Part shown: positions 8,152-17,618 of the stretch, piece after piece
Position numbering within the stretch: position 1 is the stretch's first letter
Layout: each line of letters starts with the position of its first letter
Assembly: GCF_900112225.1 (NCBI RefSeq)
Contig: NZ_FOLD01000004.1
Span: forward strand, 1-64,000
From: Massilia yuzhufengensis
GTDB lineage: Bacteria > Pseudomonadota > Gammaproteobacteria > Burkholderiales > Burkholderiaceae_D
Reading direction: 5' to 3'
Length of the DNA stretch: 64,000 bases
Position numbers and translations under genes: made by a program
The notes under the pieces: model-generated
What the model saw: only the letters and a program-made list of their open reading frames with translations
Database searches by the model: none
What the model was told of the DNA's origin: nothing

Positions 8152-9366
8152 GTGAATCCACATCTCGAGCAACTCCATCCCTACCCCTTCGAACAGCTGC
8201 GCCAGCTGTTCAGCGGCGTGGTCCCGAATGCCGCATTCAGCCCGATCAGCCTGGGCATCGGCGAACCGAAGCACCCGACGCCCGCCTTCATCGAGAAAGC
8301 TTTGACGCATGCAATGGCGGGGCTGTCGGTCTACCCCACCACCCACGGCGGCGAAGCGCTGCGCAGCGCCATCGCGGGGTGGCTGGAGCGGCGCTACGGC
8401 ATCCCGGCGGTCGACCCGGCCACCATGGTGCTGCCGGTGAACGGCTCGCGCGAAGCGCTGTTCGCCATCGCCCACTGCATCGTCGACGGCTCCCAACCCG
8501 GCGCGCTGGTGATGAGCCCCAACCCCTTCTACCAGATCTACGAGGGCGCGGCCTACCTCACCGGCGCCACGCCGTACTACGTCAATTCCGAGCCGGGCCG
8601 CAATTTCGCTCCCGGCTACGACAGCGTGCCGGACGAAGTATGGGCGCGCGTGCAGCTGCTCTACGTCTGCTCGCCGGGCAACCCGACCGGCGCCGTGCTC
8701 ACACAGGAAGACTGGCAGCGCCTGTTCGAATTGTCCGACCGCCATGGTTTCGTGATCGCGGCCGATGAGTGCTATTCCGAGATCTATTTCGGCGCCACGC
8801 CCCCGCTGGGCGCGCTGGAAGCGGCGCACCAGCTGGGCAGGAGCCGCGGCGAGCATCCGTATGCCAACCTGATCGTGTTCTCCAGCCTGTCCAAGCGCTC
8901 CAACGTGCCCGGCATGCGCTCGGGCTTCGTGGCAGGCGACCCGCGCCTGCTCAAGAAATTCCTGCTCTACCGCACCTACTGCGGCGGCGCCATGTCGCCG
9001 CCGGTGCAGGCGGCCTCGATCGCGGCCTGGAGCGACGAGCACCACGTGCAGGACAACCGCGCGCTCTACCGCGAGAAGTTCCAGCTCATCACCCCGCTGC
9101 TGCGCCAGGTGATGGATGTCGAGCTGCCCGACGCCGGCTTCTACCTGTGGGCCGACGTGCGCCGCAGCGGCTTGTCGGACACCGAGTTCGCACGCCGCCT
9201 GTACGCCGAATATAATGTGACGGTCCTCCCGGGCAGCTACCTGGCGCGCGAAGCGCACGGGCTCAACCCGGGCAGCAATCGCATCCGCATGGCGCTGGTC
9301 GCCGGCGTCGATGAAGGACTCGAAGCGGCCAACCGCATCGTCGAGTTCTGCAAGGGCCTCGCCTGA
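8152..9366 (+). CDS. dapC: Succinyldiaminopimelate transaminase DapC
   Basis: 404 residues, a class I/II PLP aminotransferase. It converts N-succinyl-2-amino-6-ketopimelate to N-succinyl-L,L-diaminopimelate using glutamate, in the succinylase branch of lysine and meso-DAP synthesis. The PLP lysine is in [16 protein letters not shown], preceded by the Asp/Tyr motif [11 protein letters not shown], and [10 protein letters not shown] is the family NPTG loop. I chose the GTG at 8152 because the protein then begins [16 protein letters not shown], as DapC proteins do; the frame is open far upstream without support. The next gene is dapD, which acts one step earlier, and dapE follows further on, confirming DapC over other aminotransferases. 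Confidence 0.92.
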   Translation: MNPHLEQLHPYPFEQLRQLFSGVVPNAAFSPISLGIGEPKHPTPAFIEKALTHAMAGLSVYPTTHGGEALRSAIAGWLERRYGIPAVDPATMVLPVNGSREALFAIAHCIVDGSQPGALVMSPNPFYQIYEGAAYLTGATPYYVNSEPGRNFAPGYDSVPDEVWARVQLLYVCSPGNPTGAVLTQEDWQRLFELSDRHGFVIAADECYSEIYFGATPPLGALEAAHQLGRSRGEHPYANLIVFSSLSKRSNVPGMRSGFVAGDPRLLKKFLLYRTYCGGAMSPPVQAASIAAWSDEHHVQDNRALYREKFQLITPLLRQVMDVELPDAGFYLWADVRRSGLSDTEFARRLYAEYNVTVLPGSYLAREAHGLNPGSNRIRMALVAGVDEGLEAANRIVEFCKGLA

Positions 9367-9395
9367 ATTCCGAATCCCCCCAACTGAAAAACACC

Positions 9396-10223
9396 ATGAC
9401 CCAACAACTCCAGAACATCATCGACACCGCGTGGGAACAGCGCGCGGAAATCAGCCCGTCCAATGCCAGCGCCGAAGTGCGCGACGCGGTCGCCCACGTG
9501 CTCGCAGGCCTCGACGCCGGCACCTTGCGCGTGGCGCAAAAGGATAGCGGCAGCTGGGTCGTCAACCAGTGGATCAAGAAAGCCGTGCTGCTGTCGTTCC
9601 GCCTCGAGAACAACGTGCCGGTGTCGGGTGGCGATGGCATGCAATTTTATGACAAGGTGCCGACCAAGTTCGCCGACTACACGCCGGAAGATTTCGCCAA
9701 AGGCGGCTTCCGCGTGGTGCCGCCGGCGGTCGCCCGCCGCGGCAGCTTCATCGGCAAGAACGTGGTCCTGATGCCGTCCTACGTCAACATCGGCGCCTAC
9801 GTCGACGAAGGCGCGATGGTCGACACCTGGGCCACCGTCGGCTCCTGCGCCCAGATCGGCAAGAACGTCCACCTGTCCGGCGGCGTCGGCATCGGCGGCG
9901 TGCTGGAACCGATGCAAGCCAACCCGACCATCATCGAAGACAACTGCTTCATCGGCGCGCGCTCGGAAATCGTCGAAGGCGTGATCGTCGAAGAGAACTC
10001 GGTGATCTCGATGGGCGTGTACATCGGCCAGTCGACCAAGATCTACAACCGCGAAACCGGTGAAGTGAGCTACGGCCGCGTGCCGAGCGGCTCGGTGGTG
10101 GTGTCGGGCAGCCTGCCCTCCGCCGACGGCAAGTACAGCCTGTATTGCGCCGTGATCGTCAAGCGCGTCGATGCGCAGACGCGTTCGAAGACCGCGATCA
10201 ACGACTTGCTGCGCGGCGATTGA
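9396..10223 (+). CDS. dapD: Tetrahydrodipicolinate N-succinyltransferase DapD
   Basis: 275 residues, the standard length. It transfers succinyl from succinyl-CoA to 2,3,4,5-tetrahydrodipicolinate, committing it to the succinylase route to meso-diaminopimelate and lysine. The N-terminal helical part ([20 protein letters not shown]) is followed by a left-handed beta-helix built of hexapeptide repeats: [58 protein letters not shown]. It lies 29 bases after dapC, in the same direction. High confidence. Confidence 0.97.
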   Translation: MTQQLQNIIDTAWEQRAEISPSNASAEVRDAVAHVLAGLDAGTLRVAQKDSGSWVVNQWIKKAVLLSFRLENNVPVSGGDGMQFYDKVPTKFADYTPEDFAKGGFRVVPPAVARRGSFIGKNVVLMPSYVNIGAYVDEGAMVDTWATVGSCAQIGKNVHLSGGVGIGGVLEPMQANPTIIEDNCFIGARSEIVEGVIVEENSVISMGVYIGQSTKIYNRETGEVSYGRVPSGSVVVSGSLPSADGKYSLYCAVIVKRVDAQTRSKTAINDLLRGD

Positions 10224-10249
10224 TGCCATAGCCGGACACGACGTAGGGT

Positions 10250-10266
10250 GGTCGGCTCCGCCGACC
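10250..10266. terminator. Hairpin after dapD
   Basis: GGTCGGC-TCC-GCCGACC, a perfect 7-bp stem with a 3-nt loop 27 bases after the dapD stop. There is no U-tract, so it may be a weak terminator or an mRNA-stabilising hairpin. It is preceded by GTAGGGTGG, the same opening as the hairpin at 50224-50248. Confidence 0.4.
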
Positions 10267-10314
10267 GCGCGTCCAACCGGCTTCACCACATATCAAGAGT
10301 AACGGGAGACGACG

Positions 10315-11460
10315 ATGGCCATGGACCGCCTGTTCCAGCTGATGAAAGAGAAGAACGCTTCCGACATGTTCTTCGCCGTGAACTCGCCGGTACACATCAA
10401 GATCAACGGGAACCTCATCCCGATCAACCAGCATCGCCTCGAACCCGACAACATCATCTCGCTCCTCTCCGAAATCGCCTCGCCCGAGCAGATGACGGAA
10501 CTGGAACGCGAGAATGAGCTCAACATGGGCGTCTCGGTGCCCAACCTGGGCCGTTTCCGCCTGTCGGCCTTCCGCCAGCGCGGCACGATCTCGGCGGTGT
10601 TCCGATTCGTGCCGGCGAATATCCCGCCGATCGGCGAACTGGGCCTGCCGCCGGTGCTGTCCGAGCTGATCATGGAAAAGCGCGGCCTGCTGCTGATCGT
10701 CGGCGCCACCGGTTCCGGCAAGTCGACCACCATCGCCTCGATGCTCGACCACCGCAACGACCAGCGCAGCGGCCATATCCTCACCCTGGAAGACCCGATC
10801 GAATACCTGTTCAAGAACAAGAAATCGATCGTCAACCAGCGCGAGATCGGCAGCGACGCCACCAGCTTCGGTACCGCCCTGCGCAACTCGATGCGGCAGG
10901 CGCCGGACTGCATCCTGATCGGCGAGATCCGCGACAAGGAAACCATGGCCGCCGCCCTGGCCTATGCCCAATCGGGCCACCTGGTGCTGGCCACGCTGCA
11001 CGCCAATAACAGCTACAACGCGCTGAACCGCATCATCAGCTTCTACCCGATCGAAAACCGCGCCGCCCTGCTGCAGGATCTATCGTCGGCGGTGAAGGCG
11101 ATCGTCTCGCAGCGCCTCATCAAGTCGGCCGCCGGCGGCCAGCGCCAGGCGGCGGTGGAAGTCATGCTCAACACCCGCTACGTCGCCGACCTGATCGAAA
11201 AAGGCGAGATCGGCCAGATCAAGGACGCGATGGACAAGAGCCTGTCGCCGGGTTCGCAATCCTTCGAGACCGCGCTGCTGAAACTGGTGAAGGATGGCCT
11301 GGTGACCCAGGAAGAAGCGCTGGCCAATGCCGATTCGGCCACCAACCTGCTGTGGCTGCTCAACAATGGGCCGGACAGCCAGGCGCAGCCGGAAGAGCAG
11401 CAAAAACCAGGCAATGAGCCCCCTGGGGCCTCGTTCACCGAATTCACGCTGAATAACTGA
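10315..11460 (+). CDS. pilU: Type IV pilus retraction ATPase, PilU type
   Basis: 381 residues of the PilT/PilU family, hexameric ATPases that depolymerise type IVa pili at the inner membrane. Visible: Walker A GATGSGKSTT (about residue 134), Asp box LTLEDPIEYL, Walker B CILIGEIRDKETM and the His box SGHLVLATLHANNSYNALNR. The N-terminal MDRLFQLMKEKNASDMFFAV and the long acidic/Gln-rich C-terminal tail after LLWLLNN point to PilU rather than PilT, which has a shorter tail and a different N-terminus. The start at 10315 has GGGAG six bases upstream. It is alone here without pilT, in the middle of the dap genes. Confidence 0.88.
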   Translation: MAMDRLFQLMKEKNASDMFFAVNSPVHIKINGNLIPINQHRLEPDNIISLLSEIASPEQMTELERENELNMGVSVPNLGRFRLSAFRQRGTISAVFRFVPANIPPIGELGLPPVLSELIMEKRGLLLIVGATGSGKSTTIASMLDHRNDQRSGHILTLEDPIEYLFKNKKSIVNQREIGSDATSFGTALRNSMRQAPDCILIGEIRDKETMAAALAYAQSGHLVLATLHANNSYNALNRIISFYPIENRAALLQDLSSAVKAIVSQRLIKSAAGGQRQAAVEVMLNTRYVADLIEKGEIGQIKDAMDKSLSPGSQSFETALLKLVKDGLVTQEEALANADSATNLLWLLNNGPDSQAQPEEQQKPGNEPPGASFTEFTLNN

Positions 11461-11593
11461 GCCGTACCAGCCGTCCGCTGTCCCCAGCCGCCCCTGTGTA
11501 GAATCCTCGCAGGGGCCTGGCTGTGCTATTCTTGCCGCCTTTCCAAAATTACCATCGGCCTGCGCATTCGCGCGGGCGCAGCGAGCTACGCCC

Positions 11594-11953
11594 ATGACCA
11601 TTACCCTGTACGGCATTCCCAACTGCGACACCGTCAAGAAAGCCCGCACCTGGCTGGCGGACAACGGCCACGACTTCGCCTTCCATGATTTCAAGAATCA
11701 GGGATTGACGCGCGAACTGGTCGCCGGCTGGCTCGAGCAGCTCGACTGGGAAACCCTGGTCAACCGCAAGGGCACCACCTGGCGCAACCTCCCCGACGAA
11801 CGCAAGGCACAAATCACCGACAAGGCCGGCGCACTGGAACTGATGCTGGAGAACCCGTCCGTCATCAAGCGCCCGGTGCTGGCCGGCGTGGGCCCGGTCT
11901 CGGTCGGCTTCTCGGCCGACATGTACGACACCAAGTTCAAGGCAGCTGCATGA
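11594..11953 (+). CDS. ArsC/Spx-family thioredoxin-fold reductase (YffB-like)
   Basis: 119 residues. [18 protein letters not shown] holds a single active-site-type Cys in the place of the ArsC/Spx N-terminal motif; the rest ([40 protein letters not shown]) is the ArsC-fold pattern of the YffB/MgsR subgroup. Such proteins are commonly annotated as arsenate reductases, but YffB types are thought to use glutathione and their substrate is not known. The last four bases overlap dapE (ATGA), so it is co-translated with a lysine-biosynthesis gene. No arsenic genes are nearby. Confidence 0.85.
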   Translation: MTITLYGIPNCDTVKKARTWLADNGHDFAFHDFKNQGLTRELVAGWLEQLDWETLVNRKGTTWRNLPDERKAQITDKAGALELMLENPSVIKRPVLAGVGPVSVGFSADMYDTKFKAAA

Positions 11954-13095
11954 AACCGTCCCGCACCCAGCTCCTCCTTGAAGAGCTGATCGCGCTCGAT
12001 TCCGTCACGCCGCAGGACAAGGGCTGTCAGCAAACGCTCATTAGCCTGCTCGCACCGCTGGGCTTTGCCTGCGAGACCATCGAATCGAACGGCGTCACCA
12101 ACCTGTGGGCACGCAAGGGCACCACCTCGCCCGTGTTCGTGTTCGCCGGCCACACCGACGTGGTCCCGCCCGGCCCCGAGCACCAGTGGGCATCGCATCC
12201 CTTTGTGCCGACCCGGCGCGACGGCAAGCTGTATGGCCGCGGCGCCTCGGACATGAAAGCCTCGATCGCGGCCATGGTGGTGGCCTGCGAAGAATTCATC
12301 GCCGCCCACCCCGGGCACAAGGGTTCGATCGCCTTCCTCATCACCAGCGACGAGGAAGGCCCGGCCACCGATGGTACGGTCGTCGTGTGCGAACGCCTGG
12401 AAGAGCGCGGCGAAACCCTCGACTACTGCCTGGTGGGCGAGCCCACCTCGAACCACGTGCTGGGCGACACCATCAAGAACGGCCGCCGCGGCTCGCTGTC
12501 GGGCCACCTGGTGGTCAAGGGCGTGCAGGGCCACATCGCCTACCCGCAGCTGGCGCGCAACCCGATCCACCAGGCCGCGCCCGCACTGGCCGAGCTGGCC
12601 GCGGAAGTCTGGGACGAAGGCAACGAATACTACGCCCCCACCAGCTGGCAGGTGTCGAACATCCAGGCCGGCACCGGGGCCAACAACGTCATTCCCGGCC
12701 ACCTGAGCCTGGACTTCAACTTCCGCTTTTCCACCGCCAGCACCGCCGACGGCCTGGACGCGCGGGTGCACGCCATCCTCGACCGCCACGGGCTGGACTA
12801 CGCGCTGCAGTGGACGCTCTCCGGCCTGCCCTTCCTGACGCCGAAAGGCGTGTTGTCGGACGCGCTGGGCGCGGCGATCCAGGACGAACTGGGCGTGCAG
12901 ACCGAGCTGTCGACCACCGGCGGGACCTCGGATGGCCGCTTCATCGCCCGCATCTGCCCGCAAGTGATAGAATTCGGGCCTCCGAACGCCAGCATCCACA
13001 AGATCGATGAGCACATCGAGCTGCGCTATATCGACCCCCTCAAGAATATCTACCGCCGCACGCTGGAACAGCTGCTGGCGCCGCATGAACAGTAG
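11950..13095 (+). CDS. dapE: Succinyl-diaminopimelate desuccinylase DapE
   Basis: 381 residues, an M20-family zinc amidohydrolase that removes succinate from N-succinyl-L,L-DAP. Metal and catalytic motifs are seen in order: [11 protein letters not shown] (His and catalytic Asp), [11 protein letters not shown] (bridging Asp), [11 protein letters not shown] (catalytic Glu and metal Glu), and [15 protein letters not shown] (last metal His). The dimerisation lid domain lies between about 180 and 290 with [15 protein letters not shown]. It overlaps the upstream ArsC-like gene by 4 bp. Completes the dapC-dapD-dapE set. Confidence 0.97.
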   Translation: MKPSRTQLLLEELIALDSVTPQDKGCQQTLISLLAPLGFACETIESNGVTNLWARKGTTSPVFVFAGHTDVVPPGPEHQWASHPFVPTRRDGKLYGRGASDMKASIAAMVVACEEFIAAHPGHKGSIAFLITSDEEGPATDGTVVVCERLEERGETLDYCLVGEPTSNHVLGDTIKNGRRGSLSGHLVVKGVQGHIAYPQLARNPIHQAAPALAELAAEVWDEGNEYYAPTSWQVSNIQAGTGANNVIPGHLSLDFNFRFSTASTADGLDARVHAILDRHGLDYALQWTLSGLPFLTPKGVLSDALGAAIQDELGVQTELSTTGGTSDGRFIARICPQVIEFGPPNASIHKIDEHIELRYIDPLKNIYRRTLEQLLAPHEQ

Positions 13096-13129
13096 AACAA
13101 CAGAACCGGACCACACCAGGAGCGAAGCC

Positions 13130-14020
13130 ATGACCAATACTAACTTCAGCACGCCGCGCGACCTGCTGCGCTATGCCATCACCCGTTTCAATGGCGCCAA
13201 ATTGTTCTTTGGCCATGGCAGCGCCGAGGCCTTCGACGAAGCGGCCTACCTGATCCTGCACACCTTGAAGCTCCCGCTGGACCGGCTCGACCCTTTCCTG
13301 GATGCGAAACTGCTGCAGGACGAAGTGCTGCAGGTGCTGTCGGTGATCGAGCGCCGCGTGTCCGAGCGCGTGCCGGCCGCCTATATCACCAGGCAGGCGT
13401 GGCTGGGCAGCTACCACTTCTACGTGGACGAGCGCGTGCTGGTTCCGCGTTCCTTCATCGCCGAACTGATCCCGCAATTCTTCAGCCCCTGGGTGCAGGA
13501 TGCGGACGGGGTCGAGAACGTGCTGGAGCTGTGCACCGGCAGCGGCTGCCTGGCCATCATGATGGCGGACGCCTTCCCGAACGCCGTGGTGGACGCGGTG
13601 GACATCTCCACCGATGCGCTGGCCGTGGCCGAGCACAACATCCGCGAGTACAAGCTCGAGGGCCGGGTGAATCCGATCGCCTCGGACCTGTACACCAACG
13701 TGCCGTTCAAGAAGTATGACCTGATCGTCACCAACCCGCCCTACGTCAACAGCGCCTCGATGGGCAAGCTGCCGCCGGAATACCAGCGCGAGCCGCACAT
13801 CGCGCTGGCCGGCGGCGAAGACGGCATGGACCTGGTGCGCAAGATCGTCGCCGGCGCCGCCGAACGCCTCACGCCGGAAGGCATCCTGGTGGTCGAGATC
13901 GGCAATGAAGCGGAATACGCCGAAGCCGCGTTCGGCCACCTGGGCCTGACCTGGCTCACCACCAGCGCGGGCGACGATGCCGTGTTCCTCCTTACTGCAG
14001 AACAGCTGCAAGCCAAGTAA
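13130..14020 (+). CDS. prmB: Ribosomal protein L3 glutamine methyltransferase PrmB
   Basis: 296 residues. PrmB methylates the side-chain amide of a glutamine of ribosomal protein L3. The SAM-binding motif LELCTGSGCLAIMMADAFP and the amide-N-methyltransferase motif VTNPPYVNSA are intact; the N-terminal helical domain (RDLLRYAITRFNGAKLFFGH) separates PrmB from release-factor methylase PrmC. The ATG at 13130 has AGGAG eight bases upstream; the frame is open further 5' inside dapE but without a site. It sits 34 bases after dapE. Confidence 0.93.
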   Translation: MTNTNFSTPRDLLRYAITRFNGAKLFFGHGSAEAFDEAAYLILHTLKLPLDRLDPFLDAKLLQDEVLQVLSVIERRVSERVPAAYITRQAWLGSYHFYVDERVLVPRSFIAELIPQFFSPWVQDADGVENVLELCTGSGCLAIMMADAFPNAVVDAVDISTDALAVAEHNIREYKLEGRVNPIASDLYTNVPFKKYDLIVTNPPYVNSASMGKLPPEYQREPHIALAGGEDGMDLVRKIVAGAAERLTPEGILVVEIGNEAEYAEAAFGHLGLTWLTTSAGDDAVFLLTAEQLQAK

Positions 14021-14031
14021 CCCGCCGGGGC

Positions 14032-14048
14032 GGACGGCCATGCCGTCC
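14032..14048. terminator. Hairpin after prmB
   Basis: GGACGGC-CAT-GCCGTCC, a perfect 7-bp stem and 3-nt loop 12 bases after the prmB stop and before the ABC-F gene. No U-tract follows, so termination would be weak or Rho-assisted. Confidence 0.4.
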
Positions 14049-14074
14049 ACCCGGGTCACAACGAAAATCCCGCA

Positions 14075-16066
14075 ATGATCCGTTTCCAGAACGTCAGCCT
14101 GATGCGCGGCACCAAGCCGCTGCTCGTGAACGCCGACCTGTCCCTCAACCCGGGCGACAAGATCGGCCTGATCGGCGCCAACGGCGCCGGCAAATCGAGC
14201 CTGTTCGCCATGCTGCGGGGCGAGCTGCACGCCGACCAGGGGTCGATCGACTTCCCCACCAAATGGCGCATGGCCTACGTGGCCCAGGAGACCCCGGCGC
14301 TCGACCGTCCGGCGCTGGAATACGCGATCGACGGCGACGTGACCCTGCGCCGCCTGCAGGCCGAACTCGAGCGCCTCGAAGCGCACGAGGACATGGACGA
14401 ACACGGGATGGCGCTGGGCGAGGTGCACGGCGCCCTGCTCGACGCCGACGCCTACACGGTGCAGTCGCGCGGCGAACAGCTGCTGCTGGGCCTGGGCTTC
14501 TCGCTCGACCAGATGCAGCAGCCGGTGGCCAGCTTCTCGGGCGGCTGGCGCATGCGCCTGAACCTGGCGCAGGCGCTGATGTGTCCCTCCGATTTATTAC
14601 TGCTCGATGAGCCGACCAACCACCTGGACCTGGACGCGATCATCTGGCTGGAAGACTGGCTCAAGCGCTATCCGGGTACCCTGGTCATCATTTCCCACGA
14701 TCGCGACTTCCTCGATGAGATCACCAACGTGATCGTGCACATCGACGAGCGCAAGCTCAAGCGCTATTCGGGCAATTATTCGTCCTTCGAGCGCCAGCGC
14801 GCCGCCGCCCTGGTGCTGGCCGCCAGCGCCATGGAAAAGCAGCAACGCACGCGTGCCCACCTGGAATCGTTCATCAACCGCTTCAAGGCGCAGGCCACCA
14901 AGGCGCGCCAGGCCCAGAGCCGCATGAAGGCGCTGGCCAAGATGGAAGAGCTGGCGCCGCTGCGCGCGGCCGCCGAGTTCTCGTTCGAGTTCCGCGACCC
15001 GCTGGCCGCGCCGAATCCGCTGCTGGTGCTCGACGGCGTCGACGCCGGCTATCCGCTGCTGGACGAACATGGCGACAAGGTCGGCGCCAAGACCATCGTC
15101 AAGCACATCAACTTCTCGCTGCAGATCGGTCAGCGCATTGGCCTGCTGGGTGTGAACGGGGCCGGCAAGTCGACGCTCATCAAGACCATCGCCGGCGAAC
15201 TGGCGCCGGTGGAGGGCATCGCCACCCTGGGCAAGGGCCTGTCCATCGGCTACTTCGCCCAGCACCAGGTGGAAATGCTGCGCCACGACGAGTCGCCCCT
15301 GTGGCACCTGGCGAAAATCGCACCGACCGTGCGCGAGCAGGAACTGCGCAACTTCCTCGGCAGCTTCAACTTCCCGGGCGATATGGTAACCAGCGCGATC
15401 GCACCGTTCTCCGGCGGCGAGAAGGCGCGCCTGGCGCTGGCCCTGATCGTCTGGCAGCGTCCAAACCTGCTGCTGCTCGATGAACCGACCAACCACCTCG
15501 ACCTCGAAACCCGCGAAGCCCTGACCCTGGCGCTGGCGCAGTTCGAAGGCACCGTGGTGCTGGTGTCCCACGATCGCCACCTGCTGCGCGCGACCACCGA
15601 AGAATTCATCATCGTCGCCGACGGCAAGCTGCAACCCTTCGACGGCGACCTGGACGACTACAAGGACTGGCTGTTCAAGACCAAGCTGGGCAAGGGCGCC
15701 GTGAACCTGCCGTCGCCGGTGGCCGCGGCCCCGGCGCCGGTGGCGGCCAAGGCCCCGGCCGCGGTGGCGGGTGGCGGCGAGCGCAAGGAACAAAAGCGCA
15801 TGGATGCCGGCGAGCGCCAGCGCCTGGCCGCGCTGCGTAAGCCAATCGAGAACCGCATCAAGCGCGTCGACGAGCAAATGGCCAAGCTGCAGGCGAAGAA
15901 AGCCGGGATCGACGCCGAATTGCTCGACCCGGCCGTGTACGAGGCGGACAAGAAGGACCGCCTGAAGACCCTGGTGGCCGACCAGGCCTTCGTCACGCGC
16001 GACCTGGAGCAGCTGGAAGTGGAATGGCTCGAGCTGCAGGAGCAGCTCGAGGGACTGGCGGCCTAA
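14075..16066 (+). CDS. ABC-F family ATPase (YheS-like)
   Basis: 663 residues with two ABC domains in one chain and no membrane segments, the ABC-F plan. First domain: Walker A GANGAGKSS, signature SFSGGWRMRLNLAQAL, Walker B LLLLDEPTNHLDL. Second domain: GVNGAGKST, FSGGEKARLALALIVW, LLLLDEPTNHLDL. The inter-domain linker contains the charged helical region RTRAHLESFINRFKAQATKA that touches the peptidyl-tRNA in this family. An Ala/Pro-rich linker (VAAAPAPVAAKAPAAVAGG) leads to a C-terminal coiled coil (about 590-660). ABC-F proteins act on stalled ribosomes; the order of features suits YheS better than EttA. The exact translational role is not known. Confidence 0.9.
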   Translation: MIRFQNVSLMRGTKPLLVNADLSLNPGDKIGLIGANGAGKSSLFAMLRGELHADQGSIDFPTKWRMAYVAQETPALDRPALEYAIDGDVTLRRLQAELERLEAHEDMDEHGMALGEVHGALLDADAYTVQSRGEQLLLGLGFSLDQMQQPVASFSGGWRMRLNLAQALMCPSDLLLLDEPTNHLDLDAIIWLEDWLKRYPGTLVIISHDRDFLDEITNVIVHIDERKLKRYSGNYSSFERQRAAALVLAASAMEKQQRTRAHLESFINRFKAQATKARQAQSRMKALAKMEELAPLRAAAEFSFEFRDPLAAPNPLLVLDGVDAGYPLLDEHGDKVGAKTIVKHINFSLQIGQRIGLLGVNGAGKSTLIKTIAGELAPVEGIATLGKGLSIGYFAQHQVEMLRHDESPLWHLAKIAPTVREQELRNFLGSFNFPGDMVTSAIAPFSGGEKARLALALIVWQRPNLLLLDEPTNHLDLETREALTLALAQFEGTVVLVSHDRHLLRATTEEFIIVADGKLQPFDGDLDDYKDWLFKTKLGKGAVNLPSPVAAAPAPVAAKAPAAVAGGGERKEQKRMDAGERQRLAALRKPIENRIKRVDEQMAKLQAKKAGIDAELLDPAVYEADKKDRLKTLVADQAFVTRDLEQLEVEWLELQEQLEGLAA

Positions 16067-16084
16067 GCGGCCTGGCCGCCCGCC

Positions 16085-16546
16085 TCAGGCCACCTGGCGT
16101 GGCGCGGCGGGCGCCACCGACATCAGGCGGTCGATGTCGATCAGGATCAGGCGCCGGCCCTTGGCCAGGCCGAGCCCGATCAGGTAATCGGCCTTGGGCT
16201 GTGCGCCCGGCAGCGGCACCACCTGCTCCGGATACAGCCGCAACACGCCCGTCACCCGCTCCACCACCACCCCCACCAGCCCGGCCGGAACGCGCACGAT
16301 GATCACGTCGGTGTCGGGCGCGGGCGCGCAAAACGCCGCCGCGAAGGCGGCCCGCAAGTCCACCACCGGCATGATCACCCCGTGCGAGAGCGCTACGCCG
16401 CCGATGATCTCGCCATCGCTGGAAAAGCGCTCGAGCGCACTGAATACCTTCAGCTCCTGGACGGCGGCGTAGTCGACTCCGTACTCGAGCCCGCCCAGGG
16501 TGAAGGCAAGGAACTGCTGGGGTGCGGCGAGGGTCTGCTGGTGCAT
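16085..16546 (-). CDS. CheW-like chemotaxis coupling protein
   Basis: About 153 residues forming one CheW domain: FLAFTLGGLEYGVDYAAVQELK at the N-terminus, IIGGVALSHGVIMPVVDLR in the centre (the usual GxxxxRGxxxPVIDLR motif with R changed to H), and VVVERVTGVLRL near the end. CheW links chemoreceptors to the CheA kinase. The ATG at 16546 has AAAGGA upstream; an ATG 15 bases earlier is less favoured. No cheA or other che gene is here; a short chemoreceptor-like tail lies just upstream (16673-16750), suggesting this gene once followed a receptor gene. It converges on the ABC-F gene with an 18-bp gap that holds a GC hairpin. Confidence 0.85.
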   Translation of the reverse strand: MHQQTLAAPQQFLAFTLGGLEYGVDYAAVQELKVFSALERFSSDGEIIGGVALSHGVIMPVVDLRAAFAAAFCAPAPDTDVIIVRVPAGLVGVVVERVTGVLRLYPEQVVPLPGAQPKADYLIGLGLAKGRRLILIDIDRLMSVAPAAPRQVA

Positions 16547-16672
16547 GGCGTGTCCTTTCATGGGGCAAGGCCTATGCTAAGGGCTTGCCCAGAAAGAATG
16601 TTGACTGCAGTCAACTACAGCACCTTGCCGGGGCGTGCTGCACCAGCATTGCCCCGCTTTCCTCAGGAAACG

Positions 16673-16750
16673 TCAGGCGACGCGGGATACCTCGACCGGG
16701 CGCGCCAGTTCCCTGGCCTGGTCGTGCATCGACTCGGCCGCCGCCGTTCC
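16673..16750 (-). pseudogene. Possible remnant of a methyl-accepting chemotaxis protein C-terminus
   Basis: On the minus strand the frame ending at the TGA 16673-16675 reads AAAESMHDQARELARPVEV and then SRVA-stop. This resembles the end of chemoreceptors, which typically have an Ala-rich coiled coil, then AESLQ-Q-L...V-F. Upstream of about 16750 the resemblance shifts frame and fades, and there is no start. It precedes a cheW-like gene on the same strand. Short, so tentative. Confidence 0.35.
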
Positions 16751-16832
16751 TGCCAGGCGCGGGCCGCGGCCACGCCGACCTGGAGCAGCGTGTACGTGAA
16801 CAACATGGACGGGCGCCGCCTGTGGGTCTCGG

Positions 16833-17492
16833 TCAGCGCGGACTTCTGAGCGACCCCGGCGCGGCCTGCAGCAACGCCACCAGGGCCGCGTCGTTCTGGT
16901 TGGCCAGCGCCGCGGCCAGCTGCGCGCGCGGCACCAGCGATACGGCCTGGCTTTCCCAGCACATCTGCGCGGGACAGCCGCCGACGCGGCGGCCCAGATA
17001 GTAGCGGGTCTTGCTGCGGCTGCGGTCGACGTCGGCGAGGAAGCCGGTCAGTACCACCTGCAGCCCGCATTCCTCGAAGGCTTCGCGGATGGCGGTGGCG
17101 CGCATCGGCACGCCGCTGTCCTGCGTGCCTTTCGGGAAGGTGGCCGGGTAGCCGCCGAACCCATTGGTGGGATGCACGACCCAGACCCGGCCATCGGCTT
17201 CCTCGATCACCACACCCGCCGCCACCCGCTTGCCGGGCGCCGGAACGAAGGCCGGCTCGGTGAAGCCGTCGCCGTCCTGGCCTGCCACGTTGGCCCAGCC
17301 GGCGTCGCTGTGCGGCGCGTCCTGCCAGGGGGTGAACGGGATGCCGTTCAGGCCAGCCGGGACCGGGCCTTCCGGGAGGACCGTGGCATGCTGCGCAGGG
17401 TCGAGCCAGGCGGCCAGCGGGGAAGGCAGGCTGGGGTGGTGGATCGGCTCCGGGCTGCCGTCTTCCCTGCGTTTCGGGTGCATGAGTGTCAT
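16833..17492 (-). CDS. Nudix-domain hydrolase with an atypical Nudix box
   Basis: 219 residues. AAGVVIEEADGRVWVVHPTN starts the Nudix fold; the box is KGTQDSGVPMRATAIREAF then EECGL. The REAFEECGL half is canonical, but the first Glu of G-x5-E-x7-REUxEExGU is Val here. This Glu is not the main metal ligand, so activity may be kept. The N-terminal 80 residues (Pro/Asp-rich, with an SPLAAWLDP segment) are an extra part of unknown role. Nudix enzymes cut nucleoside diphosphates linked to another group; the substrate is not predictable here. Two ATG codons (17492, 17483) could start it. Confidence 0.82.
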   Translation of the reverse strand: MTLMHPKRREDGSPEPIHHPSLPSPLAAWLDPAQHATVLPEGPVPAGLNGIPFTPWQDAPHSDAGWANVAGQDGDGFTEPAFVPAPGKRVAAGVVIEEADGRVWVVHPTNGFGGYPATFPKGTQDSGVPMRATAIREAFEECGLQVVLTGFLADVDRSRSKTRYYLGRRVGGCPAQMCWESQAVSLVPRAQLAAALANQNDAALVALLQAAPGSLRSPR

Positions 17493-17618
17493 GCGGGCAT
17501 TCTACAGCATCGATTTGACAATCTTTCGTTACGCGGCCGCATCACTGCCCGGCCCTGCCATTGATTCGCGCCTCCTTCTGTGACAACATCGGCTGACCTC
17601 CCTGCCTTTCGAAGAATA

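Noticed and set aside
11594..11953. Calling the ArsC-like protein an arsenate reductase
   Set aside because: No arsenic genes nearby, YffB-type pattern, and coupling to dapE; left as ArsC/Spx-fold reductase of unknown substrate.
11698..13152. 484-codon minus-strand frame over dapE
   Set aside because: Shadow of dapE and the ArsC-like gene, which carry clear motifs and ribosome sites.
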